A stretch of 64,000 bases of DNA from Bog-756 sp050014755 (lineage in GTDB: Bacteria; Actinomycetota; Acidimicrobiia; Acidimicrobiales; RAAP-2), in the NCBI GenBank assembly GCA_050014755.1, contig JBEKCS010000002.1, positions 32,361-96,360 of the forward strand, read 5' to 3'. Both the position numbers and the translations under genes were made by a program. Shown here piece after piece: positions 1 to 7,983 of this stretch. The notes below the pieces were generated by a model, which saw only the letters and a program-made list of their open reading frames with translations, was not told where the DNA came from and made no database searches. Numbering within the stretch: position 1 is the first letter of the stretch; each line of letters begins with the position of its first letter.

Positions 1-147
1 CTGGCGTTCGGCCGGCGTGTGATGAGCGCCCGCCGGTCCATCGGTCCGGGATCCACACCGTCGGCACACCGACATGCGCCCGTTCGTCTCCGGAGCATGG
101 TGCTCGTCGAGTCGAGTGCCTGCTTCCACTTCGCCTGTCATGGACAT
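1..147 (-). CDS. partial small protein with CxxC motif, runs off window
   Basis: This frame is open from an ATG at 147 to the left edge of the window (49 codons). A strong Shine-Dalgarno (GGAGGAG) sits a few bases before the ATG. The peptide contains a CRRCG zinc-ribbon-like pair near residue 30. The C-terminus lies outside the window, so neither length nor family can be judged. I do not recognise it. It is divergent from the lipoprotein gene at 395. Confidence 0.4.
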   Translation of the reverse strand, partial: MSMTGEVEAGTRLDEHHAPETNGRMSVCRRCGSRTDGPAGAHHTPAERQ

Positions 148-394
148 GCTCCTCCCTTCAGCCGCACCAGGTCGACCGGCCGCACCGGGCCCGGATCCCC
201 GTCGGTGCGGGAGGGATGCGATCGGGCCCGGACAAGCCCGTCGCCGCTACCACCACTGTAGACCTCACCGTCCGAGCCGGTGCCCACGCCGCCTGCAGTC
301 CGGGCTGGCCCCCGGCGGGTCCGGACGGGGCCGGGGATCCAATTGCGTCCTTTCGACCCTGTCCCCCCTCCGCTCGCGGTGGGACACTGCCGGA

Positions 395-952
395 GTGAAC
401 CGATCCATCGCATGCGGAGTCACTGCGGCAGTGGTGGCCATCGTGCTGGCCGCCTGCGGTGGGTCGCCACAGGCGCAAGGGCACCCCAAGGCCGCTTCCC
501 ATTTGCCGTCGACGACCAGTCCCACTGCCACTGCCAGGACGACGGTCCCGGCAGGAGCCTCGACCACGGTGCCGGCACCACCACCTTCCACCCTTCCGCT
601 TCCCACCTTGACCATTGCCAGCTGGACCGGCCGGGACCCGGTCACCGTCTATTTCTCCGGAGACGCGGGGAACGTCGCCACCGGGCTCACCTGGTCGGTC
701 TGGAACCAGACCGAGGCGGTCGGGCACGGGACGAGGCGAGAATTGGGTTGCGTCCCGAACTGCGCCGAGGGAACGTCGACGCCGTATCCGGTGACCCTCA
801 CGCTCACCGACGTGACGAACGGAGCGTTCACCTCCATCCTCGAGCAGACGGCCGACGGGAAGGGGACGACCGAGACGTTCGACTCACCTCCCCTCGCCCA
901 GGGGGTCTGCACAACCGACAACGAGGACAGCTGCGTGTTCGTCGTGCCCTGA
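395..952 (+). CDS. secreted lipoprotein of unknown function
   Basis: A predicted exported lipoprotein of 185 residues. The GTG start gives a short basic N-terminus (VNRSIACG), a hydrophobic segment and a lipobox ending VLAAC at about residue 23. A low-complexity Thr/Ser/Pro linker follows (residues 35-70). The C-terminal half looks like a small beta-rich extracellular domain with four cysteines that could form disulfides. No enzymatic motif is visible. The frame stays open upstream, but only this start places the lipobox correctly. It is followed closely by the MDMPI-fold gene. The 240 bases between the divergent gene at 147 and this start hold no feature I can support. Confidence 0.7.
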   Translation: MNRSIACGVTAAVVAIVLAACGGSPQAQGHPKAASHLPSTTSPTATARTTVPAGASTTVPAPPPSTLPLPTLTIASWTGRDPVTVYFSGDAGNVATGLTWSVWNQTEAVGHGTRRELGCVPNCAEGTSTPYPVTLTLTDVTNGAFTSILEQTADGKGTTETFDSPPLAQGVCTTDNEDSCVFVVP

Positions 953-991
953 GGTCTCCAGGCGTGACTTCTCCGGCGTAGGTTGTCCGGT

Positions 992-1645
992 GTGGTGACG
1001 CCCCCTGACGCCCCCCTCGACGACCTGGCCCATGTGGCCGGAGCGGAGGAGCGCCTCCTCGCGGAGGTACTCGGTCTCGACGACCGGGACATGGCGACTC
1101 CCTCGCTCCTCCCGGGGTGGACCCTCGCCCACCTGCTCACCCACCTGGCCCGCAACGCCGACAGCCATCGGCACCGGACCGTCGGCGCCATCGACGGCGT
1201 CGTGGTCGATCAGTACCCGGGCGGCCTCGCACAGCGCGCCGCCGACATCGAGGCCGGCGTCGGGCGCCCGGCCGGCGAGGTGGTCGCCGATCTGGCCACG
1301 GCATCCACCCGGATGCTGGAGGCCTGGAGGGACGCCCCGCCCCATGCATGGGCCGGCATCACCCGCGACTCCGGGGGGAACGAGCGCCCGCTCCACCGGC
1401 TGCCGGGGCGGCGGTGGTTGGAGGTCGAGGTCCATCTGGTCGACCTCGGAACGGGACTCACCCACCGGGACTGGCCCGACGCCTTCGTCGACGCGCGCCT
1501 TCCCCGGATGCGTGCCGGCATGGCGGGGCGGCTGCCCGCCGGAGCGGTGCCCCCGCCGGTCGGCTCCCTCGACGAGCGGGACGAGCTCGCCTGGTTGTAC
1601 GGGCGTCTCCAGCGCGACGACCTGCCCGTCCTCGACCCCTGGTGA
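992..1645 (+). CDS. mycothiol-dependent maleylpyruvate isomerase-type (DinB-fold) protein
   Basis: A 217-residue member of the MDMPI/DinB-like four-helix bundle family. These proteins use mycothiol as cofactor in maleylpyruvate isomerisation or related thiol chemistry. The N-terminal signature PGWTLAHLLTHLARNAD carries the conserved metal-binding histidine. Later motifs include LEVEVHLVDLG, with another His/Asp pair, and RLPRMRAGM. The GTG at 992 is preferred because TAGGTT ends 7 nt upstream, which fits a leaderless transcript; there is no good Shine-Dalgarno. The real substrate is unknown, because many actinobacterial paralogues are not maleylpyruvate isomerases. Confidence 0.8.
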   Translation: MVTPPDAPLDDLAHVAGAEERLLAEVLGLDDRDMATPSLLPGWTLAHLLTHLARNADSHRHRTVGAIDGVVVDQYPGGLAQRAADIEAGVGRPAGEVVADLATASTRMLEAWRDAPPHAWAGITRDSGGNERPLHRLPGRRWLEVEVHLVDLGTGLTHRDWPDAFVDARLPRMRAGMAGRLPAGAVPPPVGSLDERDELAWLYGRLQRDDLPVLDPW

Positions 1646-1705
1646 CAGCCCGGATCTGACAGCCCGGATCGTCGGCGTTCCGCCCGCGACCGGCGCCCGG
1701 AACGC

Positions 1706-1735
1706 TGAAGGGCGCCTCCGAGGAGGCGCCCTTCA
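1706..1735. terminator. strong inverted repeat, bidirectional terminator-like
   Basis: A perfect 13-bp stem (TGAAGGGCGCCTC and its complement) flanks a 4-nt loop. It lies downstream of the MDMPI gene on the plus strand and at the 3' end of the possible short minus-strand transcript at 1735-1935. It has no clear T-tract on either side, which is common for actinobacterial terminators. Confidence 0.6.
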
Positions 1736-1855
1736 GGTACAGGTCTGCTGTGTGAAGCACCGGAGATCCCACGAGGCGCCGGATGGGACCACGGTCCGGC
1801 TAGGACCTCCGATGGGTGTCTGGCTGGGATTCGCCAGGCAGTACAGCGAGCCGCC

Positions 1856-1900
1856 TCAGCGGCCAGCCACCTCCAGGGTCCCAAGACGTTGATTGCTCAG
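1856..1900 (-). CDS. possible 14-codon leader peptide or short RNA gene
   Basis: In the 366-bp gap between the convergent MDMPI and alcohol dehydrogenase genes, the minus strand holds a TACGAT -10-like box (1935-1930). A very strong Shine-Dalgarno (AGAGAGGAGGTGG, 1919-1907) follows. A 14-codon frame then begins at a CTG and ends LEVAGR-stop. The 13-bp hairpin lies a further 120 nt downstream. The start codon is non-standard, so this may instead be a small RNA with an SD-like element. Nothing else in the gap looks coding. Confidence 0.3.
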   Translation of the reverse strand: MSNQRLGTLEVAGR

Positions 1901-2012
1901 TTGGACCACCTCCTCTCTCTGGTCCGCTCATCGTAGCAACGCGGGTGCGCGATCCACGCGCATTCCCGTCGGAAGCGAAGGGAGCGGACGTCCCCGGATC
2001 CCCGGCCCGGGG

Positions 2013-3038
2013 TCAGGGGCGAAGCAGCACCTTCACGCACGCCGCGCTCCGCTCGGCCACCGCCGCGTAGGCGGCCGCCGCGTCGGCCAGGGCGAACTCG
2101 TGGGTGAAGATCCCGTCGGTGCGGATGCGCCCGTTGCCCACCAACGGGACCAGCTCCTTCCACGTCCGGTGCACCGGCGCCGTGGTCATCCGGAGGGTGA
2201 CGCTGCGGAACAGGGTGGTCAATGCGGGCAGCGGATAGGGCTCGAGATCGTGGACGCCGACGACCGACACCGTGCCACCGGCCCGCACCGAGGCCAGGGC
2301 GTCGTCGAGGGTGGCGTCGCTGGCCACCGCGTCGATGACCGCGTCCGCTCCCCGTCCGCCGGTGGCCTCGAGCACCGATTCGACCGTCGGGCCCTCGACC
2401 GGCTCGGCGCCCGAGTCGGCGGCCCGGGACCGGCGCCCGGCCACCGGGTCGACGGCGAGGACCCGGGCCGCGCCCAGGGCCAGGGCGCAGCGCACCGCGC
2501 ACAGTCCCACCGCACCGAGCCCGAGCACCACCACCGTTCCCCCCGGCGGGATGTCGGCCCGCTGGGCCCCGCCCCATCCGGTGGCCAGGTTGTCCGTCAG
2601 GAGGAGGGCGGCCTCGTCGCCCATCCACTCGGGGATGCGCAGCAGCTGGAAGTCGGCGGCCGGCACGGCCACCGCGGTGGCCTGCCCCCCGGGGAGCATC
2701 CCCGAGCCGAACACCTTGGGCCCCTCCACGCACAGGACCGGGTCCCCGGTGGCACACCCGTCGCACGCCCCGCAGCCGGTGACCGATGCCGTCAGCACCC
2801 GGTCGCCGACCCGGAACCGCGCCACGTCGGGCCCGACCTCGGTGACCGTGCCGAGGAACTCGTGCCCCACCGGTATGCCCACGCCGAGATCGATGTCGCC
2901 GTCGTAGAAGTGCAGGTCCGAGCCACAGATGGCGGTGGCGTCGACGGACACCACGGCCCCGTCCCGACCGGGGACGACCGGATCGGGCGCATCGACGACG
3001 CTGACCTGCCCCGCTCCTTCGATCATCACGTGCTGCAC
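2013..3038 (-). CDS. zinc-dependent medium-chain alcohol dehydrogenase
   Basis: A 341-residue MDR-family NAD(P)-dependent alcohol/polyol dehydrogenase. The catalytic zinc site is represented by the ICGSD cysteine (near residue 38) and GHEF. The structural-zinc loop is CGACDGC followed by a fourth Cys. The Rossmann glycine motif is GLGAVG in the second half. A longer frame exists upstream, but the GTG at 3038 starts the conserved N-terminal beta-strand. It is divergent from the Baeyer-Villiger monooxygenase, with 125 bp between starts. The two could act in sequence (alcohol to ketone, ketone to ester), which is an inference from position only. Confidence 0.88.
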   Translation of the reverse strand: MQHVMIEGAGQVSVVDAPDPVVPGRDGAVVSVDATAICGSDLHFYDGDIDLGVGIPVGHEFLGTVTEVGPDVARFRVGDRVLTASVTGCGACDGCATGDPVLCVEGPKVFGSGMLPGGQATAVAVPAADFQLLRIPEWMGDEAALLLTDNLATGWGGAQRADIPPGGTVVVLGLGAVGLCAVRCALALGAARVLAVDPVAGRRSRAADSGAEPVEGPTVESVLEATGGRGADAVIDAVASDATLDDALASVRAGGTVSVVGVHDLEPYPLPALTTLFRSVTLRMTTAPVHRTWKELVPLVGNGRIRTDGIFTHEFALADAAAAYAAVAERSAACVKVLLRP

Positions 3039-3163
3039 GGATCCCCCTGGTGGGCTTCGGCTGTGGACTCGCAACGTTGGGTACTGTGGCACACCGATCG
3101 GGCACGTGGGAGCTGTCGCCGCGTCCACGATCCGAGCCACGCCACGCCACGAAAGGTCCGTAC

Positions 3164-5092
3164 ATGCGCAACCCCCACGCTGGCGAGCCGTTCGTCACCT
3201 CCGACGAGGAGATCGCCGAGGCGCTCCGCGACGTGAGCATTCCCACGCTCCTCCTCTCCCTGGTGCACCTGTCGGGCGACCCGGAGCTCATCCGGGGGCG
3301 GCTGCGGCCTGCCGGGCTCTTCCTCAACGAGGTGCAGGGCTACATGACCGAGGAGGACAAGGCCGAGGCCCGGGCCCTGGCCCTGGACGTCATCCGCGAC
3401 TACCGGGACCGGGGGTGCCCCGAGCCCGAGCCGGTGACGCCCGAGCTGCTCCACGAGATGATGAGCTGGCTGGTGTGCGAGGACGTCCCCGCCGAGTACG
3501 TCCCCCTCCTGATGGAGGAGATGGAGCTGGACGGACGGGACGCCCGACGGGTGGAGCTGGCCGGCGACCCCGCGGCCCGGGCCGCGTTCCCGGTGGTCGT
3601 GATCGGCTGCGGCCAGTCCGGGCTGCTGGCCGGCATCAGACTGGCCGAGGCCGGCATCCCGTTCACCATCGTCGAGAAGAACGCGGGGGTGGGCGGCACC
3701 TGGTGGGAGAACTCCTACCCGGGAGCGAGGGTCGACGTGGGCAACCACTTCTACTGCTACAGCTTCGAACCGAGCGACCACTGGACCGAGTTCTTCGCCC
3801 GCCAGCCCGAGCTCCAGCGCTACTTCCAGTCGGTCATGGACAGACACGGCATCGCGCCCCACGTCCGATGGGAGACCGAGGTCCTGGGCGCGGACTGGGA
3901 CGAGGGGTCCGCCACCTGGTCGGTGCGGACCCGGGCAGCCGACGGCACCGAGGAGGTCCTCACCGCCCGGGCGGTCATCTCGGCCGTGGGCCAGCTCAAC
4001 CGCCCCTACGTCCCCGACATCGACGGCGCGGCGGACTTCGCCGGGCCGGCGTTCCACTCGGCCCGGTGGGACCACGACGTGGACCTGACGGGCAAGCGGG
4101 TGGCCATGGTCGGGGCCGGGGCCAGCGGCTTCCAGATCGCCCCTACCATCGCCCCCGAGGTCGGTCACCTGACCGTGTTCCAGCGGACGGCCCAGTGGAT
4201 GTTCCCCAACCCGAACTACCACGAGACGGTCGGGCCCGGGGTGCGATGGGCGCTTCGCCACCTCCCCTTCTACGGCAGGTGGTACCGGTTCCTCATCTTC
4301 TGGCCCGGATGCGACAAGGGCCTCGAGGCGGCCCGGGTCGACCCGGACTACCCCGACCAGCAGCGGGCCGTGAGCGAGATGAACGAGCTGACCCGCCAGA
4401 TGTTCACCGACTGGATCGTGGGCCAGGTCGGGGACGACCCCGAACTGGTGGCCAAGGTGGTGCCCGACTATCCGGCCACCGGGAAGCGCACGCTGCAGGA
4501 CAACGGTGCGTGGCTGTCGGCGCTGCTCCGCGACAACGTCGACCTGGTGCGGACCGGCATCGACCACATCGAGTCCGACGCGGTGTTCACGGTCGACGGC
4601 GAGCGGTACCCGGCCGACGTGCTGGTCTACGCCACCGGCTTCGAGGCCACCAAGGTGCTCTCCCCCATGACCATCACCGGACGTGGCCGCGTCGACCTGC
4701 GGGAGATGTGGGGCGAGCGCCCGGCGGCCTACCTGGGGATCACCGTTCCCGGCTTCCCCAACTTCTTCTGCATGTACGGCCCGGGCACCAACCTGGCCCA
4801 CGGCGGCAGCCTGATCTTCCACTCCGAGTGCCAGATGCGGTACATCACCCGGTGTCTCGAGACGCTGATCGTCGGTGGCCACCGGACCATGGAGCCACGC
4901 CAGGAGCGCTACGACGACTGGCACGACCGGTCGCAGCGGGAGATGCAGGGGCTGGTGTGGGCCCAGCCCTCGATCGAGCACTCCTTCTTCAAGAACTCGG
5001 CCGGGGAGATCCACGTGCTCAGCCCGTGGCGCCTGGTCGACTACTGGACGTGGACCAAGGAGCCCGACCTCGCCGATTTCGTCCTCGGTTGA
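3164..5092 (+). CDS. flavin-containing Baeyer-Villiger-type monooxygenase
   Basis: A 642-residue FAD/NADPH enzyme predicted to convert a ketone to an ester or lactone. About 140 N-terminal residues precede the FAD Rossmann motif GCGQSGLLAG, followed by GGTWWENSYPG. The family fingerprint FAGPAFHSARWD matches FxGxxxHxxxW. The NADPH motif GAGASGFQIA follows, then ATGFEATK. The N-terminal extension and total length resemble 4-hydroxyacetophenone monooxygenase-type enzymes. The ATG has a GAAAGG ribosome-binding site, and a possible -10 TACTGT lies near 3082-3087. Confidence 0.88.
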   Translation: MRNPHAGEPFVTSDEEIAEALRDVSIPTLLLSLVHLSGDPELIRGRLRPAGLFLNEVQGYMTEEDKAEARALALDVIRDYRDRGCPEPEPVTPELLHEMMSWLVCEDVPAEYVPLLMEEMELDGRDARRVELAGDPAARAAFPVVVIGCGQSGLLAGIRLAEAGIPFTIVEKNAGVGGTWWENSYPGARVDVGNHFYCYSFEPSDHWTEFFARQPELQRYFQSVMDRHGIAPHVRWETEVLGADWDEGSATWSVRTRAADGTEEVLTARAVISAVGQLNRPYVPDIDGAADFAGPAFHSARWDHDVDLTGKRVAMVGAGASGFQIAPTIAPEVGHLTVFQRTAQWMFPNPNYHETVGPGVRWALRHLPFYGRWYRFLIFWPGCDKGLEAARVDPDYPDQQRAVSEMNELTRQMFTDWIVGQVGDDPELVAKVVPDYPATGKRTLQDNGAWLSALLRDNVDLVRTGIDHIESDAVFTVDGERYPADVLVYATGFEATKVLSPMTITGRGRVDLREMWGERPAAYLGITVPGFPNFFCMYGPGTNLAHGGSLIFHSECQMRYITRCLETLIVGGHRTMEPRQERYDDWHDRSQREMQGLVWAQPSIEHSFFKNSAGEIHVLSPWRLVDYWTWTKEPDLADFVLG

Positions 5093-5120
5093 GGACTTCC
5101 CGGCGGCTCGGTTGCCAGCC

Positions 5121-5139
5121 TCACTCCTTCGAGGAGTGA
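5121..5139. terminator. short hairpin after the monooxygenase gene
   Basis: An 8-bp perfect stem (TCACTCCT and its complement) with a 3-nt loop lies 28 bp downstream of the monooxygenase stop and upstream of the rsgA promoter. It has no T-tract. Confidence 0.45.
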
Positions 5140-5155
5140 AGTGGTCGACCCCCGG

Positions 5156-5161
5156 TAGGGT
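5156..5161 (+). promoter_or_regulatory. -10 box for leaderless rsgA transcript
   Basis: TAGGGT ends 7 nt before an ATG at 5169. This is the spacing expected if transcription starts at or next to the ATG, giving a leaderless mRNA. The first ORF on that mRNA would be a 12-residue leader rather than rsgA itself. Confidence 0.45.
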
Positions 5162-5168
5162 CGTGGCG

Positions 5169-5207
5169 ATGGAGGACGCGACCGGCACGTCGAGGGGCGA
5201 GGCGTGA
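5169..5207 (+). CDS. 12-residue leader ORF coupled to rsgA
   Basis: ATG-initiated frame MEDATGTSRGEA. Its stop codon overlaps the GTG of rsgA (GTGA, 5204-5207). The TAGGGT box 7 nt upstream suggests leaderless initiation here, so rsgA would be translated by termination-reinitiation. There is no direct proof of translation. Confidence 0.45.
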   Translation: MEDATGTSRGEA

Positions 5208-6223
5208 CGGACGACCACGGTCGCCATCCGCTCGCCGACATCGGCTTCGACGAAGCCAGGGCGGACGAGGTGCTGGCGGGGGGGTGGCGCCCGGAGTCGG
5301 TCTACCGGGTGGTCCGGATGGATCGCGGGTGGGCGACGATCCAGGGCGTCGACGGAGTCCGGAGGGTCCGCCTCCGCGACTGTCCGCCGATCGTCGTCGG
5401 CGACTGGCTGGTCGAGGATGCACGAGCGACGCTGGTGCGCCTCGAACGTCGCAGCCTGCTGGTCCGCCGGGCCGTGTCGGCGAAGGCGGAGCCGCAGCCG
5501 ATGGCGGCCAACGTCGACGTGGTGCTCGTCACCTGGGCCCTCGACACCCGGATGGGCGACAGCCGGCTCCGGGACATGCTCGTCCTGGCCCGAGAGTCCG
5601 GAGCCCGGACGGTACTCGCTCTGTCCAAGGTGGACACCGCCGACACCGCCGCCGGGCTGGTCGAGGAGCTGGGGGATGCGCTCGAGGGCGTCGAGGTGGT
5701 GACCACCAGCTCGGTGACCGGCGAGGGACTCGACCGGATGCGCGAGATCACGTCGGGCAGGACGGTGGTGCTCCTCGGGTCCTCGGGCGCCGGGAAGTCG
5801 ACGTTGACCAACGTGCTCCTCGGCATCGAGTCACAGGAGACCGGCGAGGTCGGGCGGGCCGGCGAGGGGCGCCACACCACGACGAGCCGCCAGCTCCTCC
5901 CCCTTCCGGGCGGGGGCGCCATCATCGACACACCCGGGATCCGGGCGGCCACCGTGTGGGAGGACGTGGAACGCGAGGGCGCCGACGTGGAGTCCCGCTA
6001 CCCCGACCTCGACGCCCTCGCCGAGGAGTGCCGCTTCAGCGACTGCACCCACCGGGGGGCGCCGGGCTGCGCCCTCGACCGCGCCGTGTCCGAGGGGGAG
6101 CTCACCGCGTCGAGGAAGGCGGAGTACCTCGCCTTCGTCGGGGAGCGGGCGGCGCTCGACGAGGTGCGGTCCGCCGCCGGCCGGCAGCGGGACAGGGACC
6201 GGAACCGGCGACAGCGCCCCTGA
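5204..6223 (+). CDS. rsgA: ribosome small subunit-dependent GTPase A
   Basis: A 339-residue circularly permuted GTPase that helps late maturation of the 30S subunit. An OB-fold N-terminal part (residues 20-75) is followed by the permuted G motifs: SKVD (G4), then the P-loop GSSGAGKSTL (G1) and DTPG (G3). The C-terminal zinc-binding region has Cys-x5-Cys-x-His (CRFSDCTH) and a further Cys. The start GTG overlaps the leader ORF stop. Length matches the family. Confidence 0.95.
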   Translation: MTDDHGRHPLADIGFDEARADEVLAGGWRPESVYRVVRMDRGWATIQGVDGVRRVRLRDCPPIVVGDWLVEDARATLVRLERRSLLVRRAVSAKAEPQPMAANVDVVLVTWALDTRMGDSRLRDMLVLARESGARTVLALSKVDTADTAAGLVEELGDALEGVEVVTTSSVTGEGLDRMREITSGRTVVLLGSSGAGKSTLTNVLLGIESQETGEVGRAGEGRHTTTSRQLLPLPGGGAIIDTPGIRAATVWEDVEREGADVESRYPDLDALAEECRFSDCTHRGAPGCALDRAVSEGELTASRKAEYLAFVGERAALDEVRSAAGRQRDRDRNRRQRP

Positions 6224-6299
6224 GCCGGGTGCCGGGACCAGGCGAGGGGGCGACCGCTTCCTCGCCCGGTCTACCGGTCGACCCGGGGGCGGTGGTCGG

Positions 6300-6737
6300 T
6301 CAGCCGGCTGTGGGAGGCGGCGGGTCCTGGACGGGGACGTCAACGCCGGCATGCCACAGCAGGACGTACTGCGGGCACGCTCCGGTGGTCGAGCAGATCG
6401 GGGTCCCGGTGGCGTCGAGCTCGGCGGTGCCGTAGCCGACCACCAGGAACACCGTCTCCGACGAGCCCTTCGCCGAGACGGTCGAGGACACCTGTTCGAG
6501 GACGGGGGTGGACTGGATCACCCGGGCCTGCGACCAGTCGAGGTGGTCGCCGGACAGCTTGACCACCACGCGCTCACCCTTGGTCGCGGTCACGGTGGTC
6601 CCGTTGCTCGCGACGGTGAGGACGATCTGCTTCGGCGGGGTGACGGTGGATGCCGCCGCTCCTCCGGCACCGACGACCGCTACCGCCACGACGGGGAGCG
6701 TGAGGGCGACTCCGAACATTGCCAGCCTGTTGCGCAT
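6300..6737 (-). CDS. secreted protein, unknown function
   Basis: A 145-residue protein with a clear Sec signal (MRNRLAMFG, a hydrophobic stretch rich in Val/Ala, then AAAS at about residue 28). The mature part has alternating hydrophobic beta-strands, a central DWSQARV segment and two cysteines near the C-terminus. The ATG at 6737 has a GGAGG ribosome-binding site. The ladder of strands recalls small protease-inhibitor-like beta sandwiches, but no diagnostic motif is present, so I leave it unnamed. Confidence 0.65.
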   Translation of the reverse strand: MRNRLAMFGVALTLPVVAVAVVGAGGAAASTVTPPKQIVLTVASNGTTVTATKGERVVVKLSGDHLDWSQARVIQSTPVLEQVSSTVSAKGSSETVFLVVGYGTAELDATGTPICSTTGACPQYVLLWHAGVDVPVQDPPPPTAG

Positions 6738-6865
6738 GGTGCCTCCTGGGGGATGGTCCGTCACATGGTCGACGTCACGTGGTGGTCGACGCCGCCTACC
6801 CATGAGAACGCACGGGGTGGCGGATCGTTACGGACCCCGGTCCCGGGGGTGCGTCGGGCGGCGGA

Positions 6866-7888
6866 CTACCGCCGTCGGGCCGCCTTGTCCGAGATCGACG
6901 GCGGCGCCCATCCGGGGTCCGCACCCCCGACATTGCGTCCGGGAGGCGCGATCTCGTCGATGCGGTCGAGGACGTCACCGCTCAGGGAGATCTCGGTGCC
7001 GAGCAGCTGGGACTCCAACTGCTCCATGGTCCGGGGCCCGATGATCGGGCACGTGACCGCCGGATGGGCCAGGACGAAGGCCAGGGCCAGCTCGAGGAGC
7101 GAGTGACCCGCCTCGTCGGCGAGCTTCTGGAGCTCGATGACCGCGGCGAGCTTCTGCTGGTTCCCGGCGAGTGAGAGGTCGTAACGGTCCGGCAACATGG
7201 CCGACCGCCGGGAGGTGTTCTGCTTCCCCTCGCCGAACGCCCCCGAGAGCCACCCGCCGGCCAACGGGCTCCAGCTGAGCACGCCCATGCCGTACTGCTG
7301 GCAGACCGGGAGCAGGTCGGCCTCGATGCTGCGGGCCAGCATCGAGTACTGGGGCTGTTCGGTCCGGAAGCGCTCCCGTACCCGGCGTTCGGCCACCCAG
7401 TGTGCCTCGACCACCTGATGGGCCGGGAACGTGGAGCTGCCGGCGTAGCGGATCTTGCCGGCATGGACGAGATCGCTGAGGGCCCCGAGCGTGTCGTCGA
7501 TGTCGGTCCCGGGGGACGGCCGATGGATCTGGTAGAGGTCGATGTAGTCGGTCCCGAGGCGCCGCAGGCTGTTCTCGCACTCGGCGATCACCCACCGCCG
7601 CGAGTTGCCCTGGACGTTGGGGTCGCTCCCCATCGGGCTGTGCACCTTGGTCGCCAGGACGATGTCCTCCCGGGTGAGCCCCTTCAGTGCCTTGCCCACG
7701 ATGGTCTCGGACTCGCCGAACGAGTAGACGTCGGCGGTGTCGATGAAGTTGACCCCGGCCTCGACGGCCCGGTGGACGATGCGGATCGAGTCCTCGTGGT
7801 CCTGGTTGCCCCAGGCGCCGAACATCATGGCTCCGAGGCACAGCTGGCTGACGTGGACGCCGGTGGTCCCGAGCGGGCGGTATTCCAT
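6866..7888 (-). CDS. aldo/keto reductase
   Basis: A 340-residue NADPH-dependent (alpha/beta)8 oxidoreductase. The N-terminal MEYRPLG strand is followed by the catalytic-region motif NFIDTADVYSFGESE, with the conserved Asp and Tyr. The lysine segment ATKVHSP and the histidine context LYQIHRP complete the tetrad. The C-terminal cofactor loop is CPIIGPRTMEQLE. The ATG at 7888 was chosen over a GTG two codons upstream. It is divergent from the imuA' operon. The physiological substrate cannot be read from sequence. Confidence 0.9.
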   Translation of the reverse strand: MEYRPLGTTGVHVSQLCLGAMMFGAWGNQDHEDSIRIVHRAVEAGVNFIDTADVYSFGESETIVGKALKGLTREDIVLATKVHSPMGSDPNVQGNSRRWVIAECENSLRRLGTDYIDLYQIHRPSPGTDIDDTLGALSDLVHAGKIRYAGSSTFPAHQVVEAHWVAERRVRERFRTEQPQYSMLARSIEADLLPVCQQYGMGVLSWSPLAGGWLSGAFGEGKQNTSRRSAMLPDRYDLSLAGNQQKLAAVIELQKLADEAGHSLLELALAFVLAHPAVTCPIIGPRTMEQLESQLLGTEISLSGDVLDRIDEIAPPGRNVGGADPGWAPPSISDKAARRR

Positions 7889-7962
7889 GCCCACAGCCAA
7901 CCACAACCGACCCGGCGCCGGTGGGCCGCCGGGTCGGGCTGGCCGGACGGACACCCGATCGG

Positions 7963-7968
7963 TACTAT
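7963..7968 (+). promoter_or_regulatory. -10 box of the mutasome operon
   Basis: TACTAT ends 7 nt before the imuA' ATG at 7976, consistent with a leaderless transcript. Its last base is also the first base of the LexA box, so bound LexA would occlude both promoter and start codon. Confidence 0.55.
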
Positions 7969-7983
7969 CGAACATATGTTCGT
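7968..7983. promoter_or_regulatory. LexA/SOS box overlapping the imuA' start codon
   Basis: The sequence TCGAACATATGTTCGT matches the actinobacterial SOS consensus TCGAAC-N4-GTTCGA at every position but the last. The ATG of imuA' lies inside it. This predicts LexA repression and DNA-damage induction of imuA', imuB and dnaE2, as known in mycobacteria. Confidence 0.85.
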
